From Dryas octopetala (Eukaryota; Streptophyta; Magnoliopsida; Rosales; Rosaceae), in assembly GCA_963921425.1 (NCBI GenBank), contig OY992840.1:1118501-1182500 (forward strand): a stretch of 64,000 nucleotides of DNA, written 5' to 3'. Below, one piece after another: positions 1 through 12,000 of the stretch. The notes below the pieces were generated by a model. It worked only from the letters and a program-made list of their open reading frames with translations. It did not search any database and was not told the DNA's origin. Both the position numbers and the translations under genes were made by a program. Position 1 is the stretch's first letter. Each line of letters begins with the position of its first letter.

Positions 1-1420
1 CAAGTCGAAATTAACGGGGTATGACTTTTTTGGGGGACCATTGCAACACAAAGTGTGCTTGCAAGAATCTGCATAAGTCAGACATTTGGTAGCTTTTGAG
101 CGATGAGGTGCCATAACTCACAGCAAGAAGGACTAGAAGAGGGACTCACTGTGGAACTAAGAAGGTTGATCATTAAAAACACAGTAATGGGGACTGTTAT
201 ATACCAGTAGAAATGGGATTGTTATGGTACATAAACGGGATACCAATTCAAATATAAGTGATGCACTATTATATTAGATATTTTGGGGCAGTCTAATCTC
301 ATTATGTGGGTTGGGGCAAATTGGGCAATAAACAAGCCTACTGTCAGTCAAGTAGAAAGCAAGTCATCTAATCTCCTAATTTCACAAGCATATTCATTAT
401 AATTCAATGAAATCAATAAATATAATTAGCTTGGACACTTATAGACAGCCACATTAGGGAAATAAAAGGCCTTCACTATAAACTATGTCAATTGGGGAAC
501 AGGTATCAGTCCTGATAGATAACTAAAGGGACCCAGTTAAATAAGAGTCTCGCATGAAATACTCAATGGTGACTAACAAAAATGTGTCTCTTCATGACAG
601 ATACTAAAGAGCCAAGTAACCTCCTAACTATAGTTTATGCTCCTATATGAAGTCTAACACATGCATTTTTGTTTTATAAAAATTGAGTAAAACATTCATA
701 TAATATAATGCCCTTAAAATTCATAATCCAATCAAACACCATAGCTTGGATCTAAGACACCAATACAAATCAACCCCAAAAATTCAAGCAATTCAAAACC
801 AATATTGATTGAGAACCAAACTTGTATGCGCAAAAATAAATTACCTTTTGATCTGCTCTTCTGGTTGGATGTCTGGGTATTTAAGGTTTTGGGGCTTTAG
901 GTATTCCCTCCACGAAAACCGAAATATCCCTTCAGAGTATTTCAATTATTCACACGGTGTTCCCTAATCAGAAAATACAAATAAAAGAAAATCCTTTTTT
1001 AGTGTTCACTTTGTCGAAGAAGAAGAATGCTGACAAATATAGGGATTTGGGTGTTCCCAAATGTTACAAATTTTTCTACACAAATCAACCCCTATAATCA
1101 AAATCTCAGAAGTCAAACCCAAAGGAAAACTTAAACAAAGGGAGAAATGATACCTTTTTGCTGTCGATGTCGAGAATGACTTGGGTTTTGGCTTCGCAGA
1201 GAGGCTGGCGATGGACAGAATTTGGTGTGGGTGTGGAGGAGAGCTTTTTGCTGTCGGTGTCGAGAATGATTTGGGTTTTGGCTTCGCAGAGAGGGTGGCG
1301 CTGGAGGGAATTTGGTGTGGGTGTGGAGGAGAGAGGGGCGGAGGGATGACGAGAGACATCAGAAAGGAGAGAGAGAAGACGAGGGAGGAGAGTAGACACG
1401 GGCAATGGCGTAAATGGAAG
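1..1420 (-). other. Left edge; possible 5' part of an unidentified minus-strand gene
   Basis: No family was recognised here. On the minus strand a CT-rich stretch precedes an ATG at 1359. An open frame of about 68 codons, rich in Ser, Pro and Lys, runs from there to a plausible donor (AAAAAG|GTATCA) at 1154. A second open stretch reading about 30 codons ends at a donor (AAAAG|GTAATT) at 845 and contains a KYPDIQPEE-like peptide. These could be the first exons of a real gene continuing off the left edge, but no acceptor or domain confirms it. Bases 1-840 are otherwise AT-rich and show nothing else I can name. Confidence 0.25.
1154..1333. repeat. Two-copy 90-bp tandem duplication
   Basis: Positions 1154-1243 and 1244-1333 are near-identical and begin with CTTTTTGCTGTCG. 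The period is exactly 90 bp, a multiple of three, so the minus-strand open frame gains a duplicated 30-residue block (SAKPKPKSFST appears twice) without a frameshift. Confidence 0.85.
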
Positions 1421-1796
1421 TTAAGTTAATTGGTCTGGTTTTATTTTTTAAACCAGCATTGATATCCATGCCAAGTCAATGCAACTGTGCAAGTAATAAT
1501 AGACTGTGGGTTTGACAGAAATTGCGGGACCCATTCTGATTAAATTAAACTTTTCAATATATAAAAAAATTAAACATATGAGAACTGTCTATTTTTACAT
1601 ATACAGTAATTCATTTTGGACAATAAATATATTATACTTATTTGTTTCTTCGGAGAGTAACAATCCAACCGTTCCTTTTGGGTCCAAAGGGAACTTGCAA
1701 CTTTAAGAGTCACCACATGCTGATCAGTAGTGACAAAGGTATATCAGCCTTTACTGTACAGTCACCAAAGAGGGTTATTCTTGTAGTGTGTATTTC

Positions 1797-3089
1797 TCAC
1801 TTTGGAACATTTTCCAAGTGTGATAGCTTAATGAACAACTTCTGTGAGGCCTTCAACAAGGCTATTCTGACTGCAAGAGATCGGCCTATTCTTTCAATGT
1901 TAGAGAGGATCATATTGTATCTTATGCTGTTAACTTCAAATATAAGGGCTGCATGTGACAGATGGAAGCACTCAATTGGTCCTAGAGTATACAATAGGTT
2001 GGATAGGATACGAGAAAAGGCTGCATGGCACATTCCAAGCTTAGCTGGAGTAGGGAAATATGAAGTTCATACCCATGGCAACAGGTACTTCCATGTGGAC
2101 TTGAATAAGCATTCATGCTCTTACAAATCACGGGACATAAGCGGCATCCCCTGCACACATGCTTGCTCTGCCATCAGCTACTTCAATGGAGATCCAATAG
2201 AGTATGTGGACAAGTATTACACCAAGGAAATGTATAAGAAGACATATGCTCCCATGATCGAGCCCATAAGTAGTCAGGACCAGTGGGCAAAGAGTGGCAA
2301 GCTCCTAATGAAGCCTCCTTTCTTTCACAAACAGTCAGGAAGACCCAAAAAGCAGAGAATTAAGGCTGTTATAGAGCCTTCAAAAAAGCCACCCAGTAAA
2401 GCACACAAGTTGAAAAAGTTTAACTTCAAGACTAAATGTTCCAAATGTGGCCAAACATGACACAACTTGAGGTCATGTGGGAGGAAACGCAATGGGGCCA
2501 CCCCAAGTCAGGTAAGTATTCATTTACTTTTTTATTCAGAGTTGAAAGGTTGTGGTCCAATATAAAAAGTGGCAGCAATGACATGTTGTTGATTTTTTGC
2601 AACAGGACAGTGATAATGATGTCCCACAGGCAGAGTCTGAAAGACCACCAAAGCTGAAAGTATGATTTGTTGTTGTTTTTTTTTTTAGCACTTTTCAATT
2701 GGAGATTTATATTTGACTTGTCCATCTGCTATCTTTTGCTTGACTTTTCATTGAATCTCTTTTCCATGGTTGTATATGGATATTATTACTTTCAGGTTAA
2801 AAGGGGTGCAAAGCAGACAAGAAAGAGCATTATCCCGGCCCAAGTCCAAACTCATGATGGAAATATGGCCCAAGCCCAAACCCAAAGTGCATCTCAGCCC
2901 ATAGAGAGCATTATCCCTGCTCATGTAGAGACACAACCTCAAAGTGCATCTCAGCCAAAGAATGGTGCTACATCAACCCCTATGCCCAAAAGGAAGAGGA
3001 ACGAAAAAGAAAATAAGAAGAAGACTGCTGCCCAATTGCACTTGGAGAAATGCAGAAAAACACAGAGGCAGTTTAGGCCATGGAATTGA
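1797..3089 (+). pseudogene. Truncated Mutator-like (MULE, MURA-type) transposase, C-terminal part
   Basis: Three exons can be followed: about 1797-2511, 2606-2659 and 2796-3089, with CAG|GTAAGT and AAA|GTATGA donors and CAG acceptors. The first encodes the MULE region FSKCDSLMNNFCEAFNKAI followed by the SWIM zinc-finger region (SCSYKSRDISGIPCTHAC) at about 2110-2165. The catalytic DDE half upstream is missing. After the SWIM region a CCHC zinc knuckle begins (KCSKCGQT) but is cut by a TGA at 2458, where a glycine codon is usual. The frame then continues with HNLRSC. The last exon is a low-complexity Gln/Ala/Pro tail with a basic patch. This is a decayed fragment with no transposition activity expected. 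Residue-level matching is from memory of the family. Confidence 0.82.
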
Positions 3090-3684
3090 TAAGTCTGGGA
3101 CTCATTTATTTTGTGTTTTGGTATGTTGAAACTCATATTGAGGCTTGCAGTGTTTTGAAACTCATTTTGTGTATTTTGGTAAGTCAGGTAGCTCATTGAG
3201 TCTTGTAGCATTTTGAAACTGATTTTTTGTGTAATTTTGGTATGTTGAAACTCATATTCAGTAATGGGGGTATGTTGAACTCATTCACCAGCTTGAATCT
3301 CTATTTGTAAAAGGATGATATTTTCCAAGTATTTAGGAAAGCTTGTATTTTGGTATGTTGTGTTGGATCTTTAACATTTGCGCGCACTTGACAGGTTGCA
3401 TTTATCACTTACTGTCAATTTGGAATTTCCACTTGACAAACACTTTGATATAGGCCTATTGGAATTTGGTGTGACATTCACTTTTTTTATCTACATTTTC
3501 AACTTAAAACTAAACAAATATTTCACACTTTAATGGAAATTATGGAAACCAAAACAAAATCACAAATTAACTTCACAAAATACAAGCCTCCCATAATCCA
3601 TTAATACAACTTACCCATAGGATTCCATTACAATACATGCCTCCCAACCACCAAATCTCACCATCATCTTATTCCAACCCAGAA
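3090..3684. other. Non-coding spacer after the MULE fragment
   Basis: The spacer is AT-rich. At 3110-3260 a degenerate repeat built on GGTATGTTGAAACTCAT recurs about every 55-75 bp. No gene was recognised. Confidence 0.5.
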
Positions 3685-4184
3685 TTACACCAGAATGAAC
3701 ACAATCCAACTGAAGAGGAAGAAAGCCCATGACAAAAAAAGAACAACACTTAGACATCTGACTCTTGCATTTTTTCTCCCCACTTCATGCTCCAACTCTC
3801 TAGTCCTCTGAAGCAAACTCGGGATCACATTCCTTCCACGGGGACACATATCGAGATCCATCCACATAAAAAAACCACATCCTTGATTTGTCTGCATGAA
3901 AAATATTTCATTAAATCCCAGAAAAATTTAAAGTAAACCCAGAAAAATTCCAAATAGGCCATTACTGTTACCCGAGACCATTGAGGACACCCATAGAACC
4001 TTCTCCCTGGGTGTGCGTTTGTCCAGGATGTAGAAACCCGAGCTTTCAGCCCACACCCACATTGAACAGTTGATTCCCCTTCCATGCTCTGATTCGAGTA
4101 ACTTTGGTTGCTACGGTAGCTTCGGTTGCTCATTTTCGACACTTTGACAACAGATTTAGAGGAGCTTTGGCTTCTATGGTGCAA
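3685..4184 (-). CDS. Small GRF-type zinc-finger protein with a C-terminal membrane segment
   Basis: There are two exons: 3972-4184 (71 codons, or from Met18 at 4133) and 3685-3891 (68 codons plus stop), joined in phase by CTCGG|GTAACA and ATGCAG|ACAAAT. Exon 1 carries the GRF zinc-finger start: CGCGLKARVSTSWTNAHPGR, then RFYGCPQW. Exon 2 supplies the last Cys region (QGCGFFMW) and ends with a coiled segment (RTRELEHEV) and a hydrophobic helix of about 20 residues (LSVVLFLSWAFFLFSWIVFI). Short GRF proteins of this form are abundant in dicots and often travel with Mutator-like elements. Its position just beyond a MULE fragment, inside MULE-like end sequence, suggests it is element-borne. The frame is open; function is unknown, and GRF fingers in general bind nucleic acid. 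Confidence 0.65.
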
Positions 4185-4379
4185 TGGGTTTTATTGATCA
4201 GGTTTTTATACACTGGGAAATGGAGAGAACTAACGTAGCAGGAGGAGAATGAAGGGAAAAGCAAGGAAAAAGGAGGGAAATGCTTGGATTGGCTCAGCCC
4301 TGGCCAACTAGACGCCAACGTGGCACTCTGGGGCCCACAATGGATGAGTAAACCTTCATGTGGCACTAATGTGGCTGAA

Positions 4380-4560
4380 AAGACGATATTACCCACGCCA
4401 CCTCAGCATTTTAGACGGAGATAAGGATGGAGTTGACGGAATAGGGCAATTTGGGACACAGACATAAAGTTCAGAGGGTTATGTAAGACAAAAAAATTTA
4501 AGGGGGTAAATTGAGACAAAAGTTTAAAGTCAGGTGCCAAATGTGCAAATAAGCCTTTAA
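4380..4560. repeat. Mutator-like terminal sequence (inferred)
   Basis: The phrases GGGCAATTTGGGACA, GTTCAGAGGG and GGTAAATTGAGACAAA, followed by CAGGTGCCAAATGTGC, are of the kind found in terminal repeats of many dicot MULEs. No matching inverted copy was found near the left side of the MULE fragment, so only one end is claimed. Confidence 0.4.
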
Positions 4561-4711
4561 AAAACAACTCACGTGCAACCCGTTTGATACCAAAAAGCAT
4601 CCAAATATATCGTTTGAAGAGAAACCATTGCCCTAGATAAGAGATTAACGCTATGGTGATTTGAGAAAGGAACATGAACTGAAGAATTCAAGAAAAGAGC
4701 TGCTTCAACCA

Positions 4712-4712
<1 letters not shown>

Positions 4713-4751
<39 letters not shown>
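4713..4751. repeat. (CT)n microsatellite
   Basis: About 19 CT units. The flanks hold no recognised gene. Confidence 0.9.
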
Positions 4752-4753
<2 letters not shown>

Positions 4754-4969
4754 AGGATTCATGAAGAACCCAATTACTGATTTGGGATTTTCTATAGCTT
4801 TCTTGGTTCTAAGCAAATTATTATTAGTTTAATTTTCTAGTTCATACCTTTTTTAGCCCTTAGCCCTTCATATTCAAGTTTTCCTCTTAGTTTTCATTAT
4901 AATAAATTAATATAATGGTAATTAAATAAAGCCTAAAAGGCTAAACCAGTATACTAAAAAATAAAAATA

Positions 4970-5640
4970 GAAAATTAGAATCAAATACCAAATTTCAATA
5001 ATTTTTTAGTATAGCATGAAGACCATATAATATTTCAATTGAACTACCAAATTTAAATATAGTTTTTTAGATTAGGTCACAAATATGTTGGCCTATTTGA
5101 TTTGAGCATTTTTCATTTGACATTTTTGTCCTTTGACCCACATATGATGGGTGTTAGTTAAAATTTATAAAGTTTTGACAAAATTGCCCTTGAGACTTTT
5201 ATATTATTTTGAAAATTTGTTAATGTAGTTTCAACTTCGAATTTAGTTGTGACTGTCGTTCAGTCACAGTTAAGTTGTGACTTAATTGAATTTTTATAGA
5301 GAAATTATACTACAATATAGTATAAATAGATGTCAAAACAATACTTTTACTCAAAATAATACATATTATAGTGGTGTGAGTTGTCTCTTTCAATTTACCA
5401 AGACAGTCACAGTTAAGTTGTGACTGGATTGATTTTTTTTTTTAATACAATATAGTATAAATTAATGTAATATTTGTGATATAATATTATTTTTATTTTT
5501 TTATTGTAGTGACATGTGATGTAATATTTGTAAATTCTAATACCTTTTACTTTATTATTTTATTTGACTTTTCAACTACTACTTAATCTATAATGCTATT
5601 TAATTTTGATACCTAAAGTAAAAAATTATTAAAATTTAAC
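4970..5640 (+). repeat. Dispersed AT-rich repeat, copy 1, with GTGACTG/CAGTCAC hairpins
   Basis: This about 670-bp unit recurs in inverse orientation at 57838-60738 and partly at 15120-15640. Its ends are imperfectly inverted (ACCAAATTTCAATAATTTTT against GTTAAATTTTAATAATTTTT on the other strand), as in a MITE. Inside, GTGACTGTCGTTCAGTCAC at about 5251 is a short hairpin. There is no coding potential. The family name is unknown to me. Confidence 0.65.
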
Positions 5641-5936
5641 AATTAAAATCAATAAACCTAAATAAAAAACGTAGAAAAAGAGCTCATATAAAGAAAAAAA
5701 AAAAAGGAAAGAGCAAAAAAGGGTGTGAACAGAATATTAAATTAACAATAATCTATTTTTTATTAATGACTGTTCCTACAATGATTCCAAATACAACAAC
5801 GTACGTTAGTCAATCGATTAGTACATTTGGATTGGACTAACTTCTGCCTAATAACAAAAAAACGGAATTTAATAAATTAATATGTCTATACAAACTACAA
5901 GTTCCTCATAATTTGAGCATCAATCTTTAATTAATT
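5641..5936. other. 3' flank of the MLO gene
   Basis: AT-rich sequence downstream (on the minus strand) of the MLO stop codon, expected to hold its 3' UTR. No clear poly(A) signal was singled out and no other gene was seen. Confidence 0.5.
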
Positions 5937-8900
5937 TCAAGGTTTGACAAAGGAAAAATCAGTACTATGCGATCCTTGCTTCCTTTGTGGTGGTGCAAGC
6001 TGAATATCTTGATCTGGACTTCTAAATCCATTATTCCCATCATGTGCGGAGCCCTCCATCTCTGAGAGATCGGTGTCAGATCGGTAAGATATGGATCTTG
6101 GGGAATTAAGGACACTTTCGATATCTGATTGGTTGGACCTGTTCGTTTGGTTGTGGAGCAAATACAGTGGTGATGAACCCTGGCTTGGTGTATTTTCCCC
6201 ACTTATAAACCCTGAGGAAGCATCGCCTGTAGCTTTCCTCAACTTCTTTCTCTGCTTTGCAGCCTTCTGCCAGTTCTTAAGAGCCTTTGCAGTTTGCTCC
6301 TCGAATATTGCTTTCTTCATGTGAGATCCCATCTGCAAATTAATCATGCATATATAGCCACCTAATTAATACTAAAATAATTGATTAAGTTCCCTTGAAG
6401 CTCTCTCGATCAGTTGCTTGTAAAATGCTCTTCCAAATTACAGCACTGTTATATATACCATGTGGCACTATTTATTTTAATATTTATCTACTTTGAAACT
6501 TACTAATTTATATATGTTTAACAAATTTACAAATATGAATGTATAAACAAACTAGTAGTTGTTGGGTAACTCAGTTGGAAGGGCGTAGAATTACCCATAA
6601 TACACCCAAGTTTGATCCCCTCCCCAAAATAGAAAAAAAAAAATGTATATACAAACTCATTTTTTAGTAAACAGATTTAATAAATACTTTTGACAAGCTT
6701 AGTATTATTGTACAAATTTTGCGTGTTAAATATTGGCCATTAGAGTTTATGATCCCAATCTCATTTATTTTTAGCAAATTAATACCGATATGCATAGAGA
6801 CGCATCATCTAGTGAACATATTTGATGATTATTTTGGGTGAGCCTAAAAAGTCTTATGTATTGTACAATTTAAATGTGTTAATTCCCCAACTCAGAAAAT
6901 AAAATAAAAATAAATGTGTTAATTAATTCAATATTTTTCATTAGTGTTATAACCAAAGCATATAAATTAAATACATGCAGGCTATTTAATTTGAAATATA
7001 CTCACTTGTGTGATCAAAGCATAAAGAGGGAAGGTAATGTAACTGCATACGATCTGTAGAACTACCCCAAGGAAAACCCTTGTGAGAATGAGAGGCAAGT
7101 TTTCGTGGAAGCATGATGTGACCCCAAACTCAAACTGCATAATGCATATATATATAATAATTATATATAGGAGGTGCACATAAATATATGATAACTTATA
7201 AATTCTTTATAAATATATATAAAGGAAGATGTTATTTTATCAAATAATGTGGTATATTATGTTGTTAAATTGTCAACTTCAATTATTGACAAAATTAATT
7301 CTTTTTAAACAATGTGATACAAATAATTTATAGTATGACAATATAATATGTCAAATATATGATAAAATAATATTTTCATATAATATATACACGTATAATA
7401 CGGAAATGCTCTCTTACTAAATAGTCTGCCTAAATACTAATGTTATAATATTATATTATGAATCTAGATAATATATTGATTAGGTTGATGATCTTTGATA
7501 GAATGTGTGGTGACCTGTTGCGCAAGAGAATATATATTAATATATATACAAAAATTAATATATATAGTTATAGATTAGTTTAGAAAGGAATATATATATA
7601 TACAAAAATTTTATCTACATGATTTCCGTTTTTTAACTAAAGGACGGACGCATATGTTTTATGGTTTTTTTTTTCACCATTTGATTTTAAACTTGATCGA
7701 ATTTAATTATTTACGGTATAAATCATCATTCGAGATCTATTCCTTGTTTTAACTCTCATGATTTTGAGTTTTCATTCCTCGGTTAGAATTTAATTAGGTT
7801 TTAATTCTTAAGTTTTGGGTGAGTTAAAACCTAAAATATAATCTCGAACAATAAACCTATATCCTAAAATATAGAACCCTATACCCTCACATGTTGAACC
7901 ATGTAAAAATGGCTTAAAAATTTACAAAATGTCATAGAAATACTCATGTCTGTTCTTTAATTAATTAAAGAACGAACGTCTTGCAGAAATAATTTGTATA
8001 TATATATATATATAATTGATTGAATTATATATGATGACTACTTACAGTTGTCCACAAGAAATAGGCAATCTGGAATGCGTTCTGCATGTGTGGAGGCAAT
8101 TGCAAATCAATTATTAGAAATGAATTATATATATATATATATATATAAAACTTTTCTGCAACAGGGATATAACTGATTTGGTATTCCAATCTAATAACAT
8201 GATGACACCTATATTTTTATACTTTATCACATAACACGTACTATCTCCAATTTCAAAATATAATCTATCTCTTGGCCGGGATGCTACTTCAGCTCCTATT
8301 TCTGTTATAGGTAAGTTTTTCTCTATATATATAAAGGTACGTGTATAGCTAGCTAGCTAGCTATATAAATTGGTAGATGCATGCATGCATTAGGTGATCA
8401 TCGCAGTCACCTGGAATAATGTGAAATGTATCAAGAGGAGAATCCATTCAGGTCGATTAAACCAAAAATACTTGTTGTTTGGCTCTACCACCGGAGCGCC
8501 TTTCACCACTGTCGTCCGATCATGCATTTCTTTAGCCATTTCCATGATGATAAGTTCAAGCTTTGTACCCACCACCAGAAGAATCTGCATGCGCGTAATA
8601 ATTTTTTATTAATTAACTAACTAATTAATTAAGTTTGGTTAATTAATAACCTTTTTGGAGTGCCAAAAACAGCACCCATTATCAATATCTTCTTTATTGA
8701 TCATATATAGTCTTACAATGAGTGGCGCCAATGACAACCAAGTGAGCGTGTACCATTCTGCACGTACGTAGGAATAAATTAATTAAGTAGAAAAAATATA
8801 TTAATTGGCCAAGAAAATATTAATGTGAGTGATTTGTGATTTGAGTGGGAGAAAGATTACTGTAAACGTTTAGAAGCAAAAAGACAGCGGCAAAAATCCA

Positions 8901-8976
8901 TAGTGGTATACTGTTAAATCAAGTAAAAAGGTTAATTAGCACAAGTAATATATTATGAAATAAACAAACACCATAA

Positions 8977-9044
<68 letters not shown>

Positions 9045-12000
9045 TATACCAACGACGACCTTAAAATCATCTTCCATAGATCTCTTAATATATTTATGGA
9101 AATCAAATTTACTGTTTGGAGCAAAATGTGCCTGCATGCATGCATGCATTTTATGTCAATTAAAGAGATAGCAAGTGGCATATATGCATGAGTTATATTA
9201 AAATAAAACTACTGTTAGGGTTATTTTGTAAATTTCATTCATGAAATATATGATGTCACAGTATTTTATTTACACAAACATATATATATACTTACATTAA
9301 ACATCATTTATTTTTAGGGTCATGCTAGGGTGCCCTTATTGTGTGCCATAATTTTGTGCCCTAATGAAAATATTTAATTTGGTCAAAATATATAATAATT
9401 CATTTGCCACACAAAATTTTGAAAAAGACTAGTTTAACCTTTCTTAAAATTATACAAAATTTGAATTAAAAAATAAATAAGATTTCATCCCCAAGTTTAA
9501 AAAACCTATTAGGATCTCTTAAAAAAAATTTAGCCCTAGATTTAGAATCCTAGAAGGTACTACTGCAGCATCTAATGGGTATCACATCTACAACTTTCGT
9601 TTTTATAATTTGATTTATATATCCATTTTCCAATTGTGTTTGTATATTAAAAATAAGATGATAATTTGTGGAAAAGTATAGTTAGCACAATTGTAAGATC
9701 GCAAACAATGTTAAACAATGAACAGTTCTTCCTCAATGTCAAACAATCAGTAGGTGGCGGGTGTTCTTCTTTTTCCAATTTGCCCTCCTTGAAGGTCGTG
9801 TCGATCTTGTGGTTCAAATGCCTTTTCCTATAGACTTCTATATTTCTTTCCAACCGATTGTAGATCCAATTAATACTTGAGACAACATCAACCAAGATTA
9901 CCTCAAAGTATTTGAGCCATGATACTTTGATGAAAAGAACCCGACTTATGCATGGTGATTCAATCTTGGAAGAAGGTAACACATATTTATATATATATAT
10001 ATATATATAATTAGAATTATAGCTATTAGATTTGAGATGGGTAAAATATATAGTCTTTATAAAAAAATTATGTCAATCTGAAGTGGTAAAGAAATAGTGA
10101 TGTTAAAATAATTTTATCACGTTATATTAGAGATCTTGTGTCATATATAATAGGGCACACAATTTTTTTCCTTATTTATAACTAGTAAGTAAGATACTAT
10201 ATATGTTTTGTTACATTATTTAGTAAATAAATTTATTAAAGTACAATAAAACGAATATTTTTTATCTACAATAAAGAAAAACAAACATTTATTGCAACGT
10301 AAAAATGAGCTTACTTACATTAATAAACCCGTGGCGCATGGTCAAATAGTCCACCTTTGTCACAGAACCAAAGAATTGCCTGAAGAATGCCACCTACCAA
10401 CATGCATTTGAAAGAGGGATCAAGCTTCAATTTGGTTAAGTTGAAATGAATAAGAGATTATTATTGTAAAAATAGTGTTCTCTTCTTGCCATATAGTATA
10501 TATTATATTTTCAATACAAACTATACATTTAAATAAGATTACATTTTCTTAATTAATTAATCAGATTAAAAACATAATATAGTAAACTAACTGACAAAAT
10601 AAAATTGTCTCCGTACGATAATTTACTTACAATCCATCTAATTCCAGGTGTTGTAGAAAAGCCAGAGTGACGTCTCACAAAGGAAGTTTGACGGGTAAAC
10701 CTAAACCTTGCAGGATCTGCCACATAATAAAATCAAGACCCTCAAATTTTGAATTATATATTTTTGTGGCCGGCCAAACGGCACAAACAGATTCCACAGC
10801 CCAAAATAATCATTTATCAATTTTTTTGTTAAAAAAAGAAAATACCATTTGTCAGTTGATATTCCAAGGATGTTGTCTCTGATTCCCAGGCCTTCCATTT
10901 CTTCATCTGGTCAACATCATATATAAGAGCATCAAGCCGATTAATTAATTAACTAATTAATTAAACAATGGTAAGTTGGTAACATATGTAGGTTACTTTT
11001 GTAGTTTCCTTTTCATCTTCTTTTTTAGGTGGTCCATCTTATATGTTGTACTAAACTAAATATGTTAATATTATTAAACAACTGACACTGCCTCTCATTC
11101 TTCTTTATAGTTAATTAGTTCTAGCTACAATATTATTGGGGTTTTTTTTTTTTTGGCAAATCTCTAATTTTTTTCCCATTTAAGTACATTTCTAAGGCCA
11201 CACAAGTCACAGCCCAACGTTCTCAACTTATCATCTTATTTTGCACACGAATCATAATAACTTAGTGATGCCATGACTGGGTTAATTTATGTCTTGCGCT
11301 TAGTTATGTATATAAATAGTTCATATCAGATCGTACAAGTCGATCTCAAGCTCAAGAAAAAAATAAAAAATCTGTACAAATTAGTTTATACACTACAATA
11401 CTACATTAAGAAGGAACTTACTTTGGCCTGCGCGAGTATCATAGTGAGAACACTATAGAGAACATGAAAAACAGCCAGCACGAAGATGAATACATGCAGT
11501 TGGTGCATCCCAGAGAAAGAAATGAGCGATACTTTACCCTGCAGCATATATATATATATGCACATATATTAATGTACAAATCAATTAATTACATAATTAA
11601 ATATTAATAGTGTGTTAATTAATTATGAATTAGGTACCACTGAGCAAGAAGATCCTTCTGCGCTAGGCGCAGCTAAAACTCGACGCCAAATCATGGATTC
11701 AGCATAAGAAAGCAACTTCCGCCGTCTATCGTGATCTTCACCTCCCTCTTCTCCTCCTCCTCCTCCTCCTCCCTTTCCTTTATCCCCATCATCTTTATAC
11801 TTTTCAGGTTGACATGGAAGCATGGTATCTCCAAACTTGGCTGGGATGCATATTTTCGGAAGAAATCTTGTACCCGCAGTCAGTAGTAGAGATATAAAAC
11901 CCAAAAGCATTAGCTCTGCATGCACGTACGTACCCACAAGTTGAACAAAACTTGTATCAAATTACAAAATCAATATACTAATGTAATTAATGAATGATAT

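Noticed and set aside
6556-6650. Possible tRNA gene
   Set aside because: Box-A-like and box-B-like sequences are present but there is no cloverleaf acceptor stem; a SINE remnant is more likely.
8919-9191. Open frames with long Ser-Leu or Glu-Arg runs
   Set aside because: Caused by the GA microsatellite; the real coding here is MLO exon 8.
9291-9546. Possible additional MLO exon
   Set aside because: Exons 7 and 8 already join in phase and the sequence belongs to the intronic inverted-repeat element.
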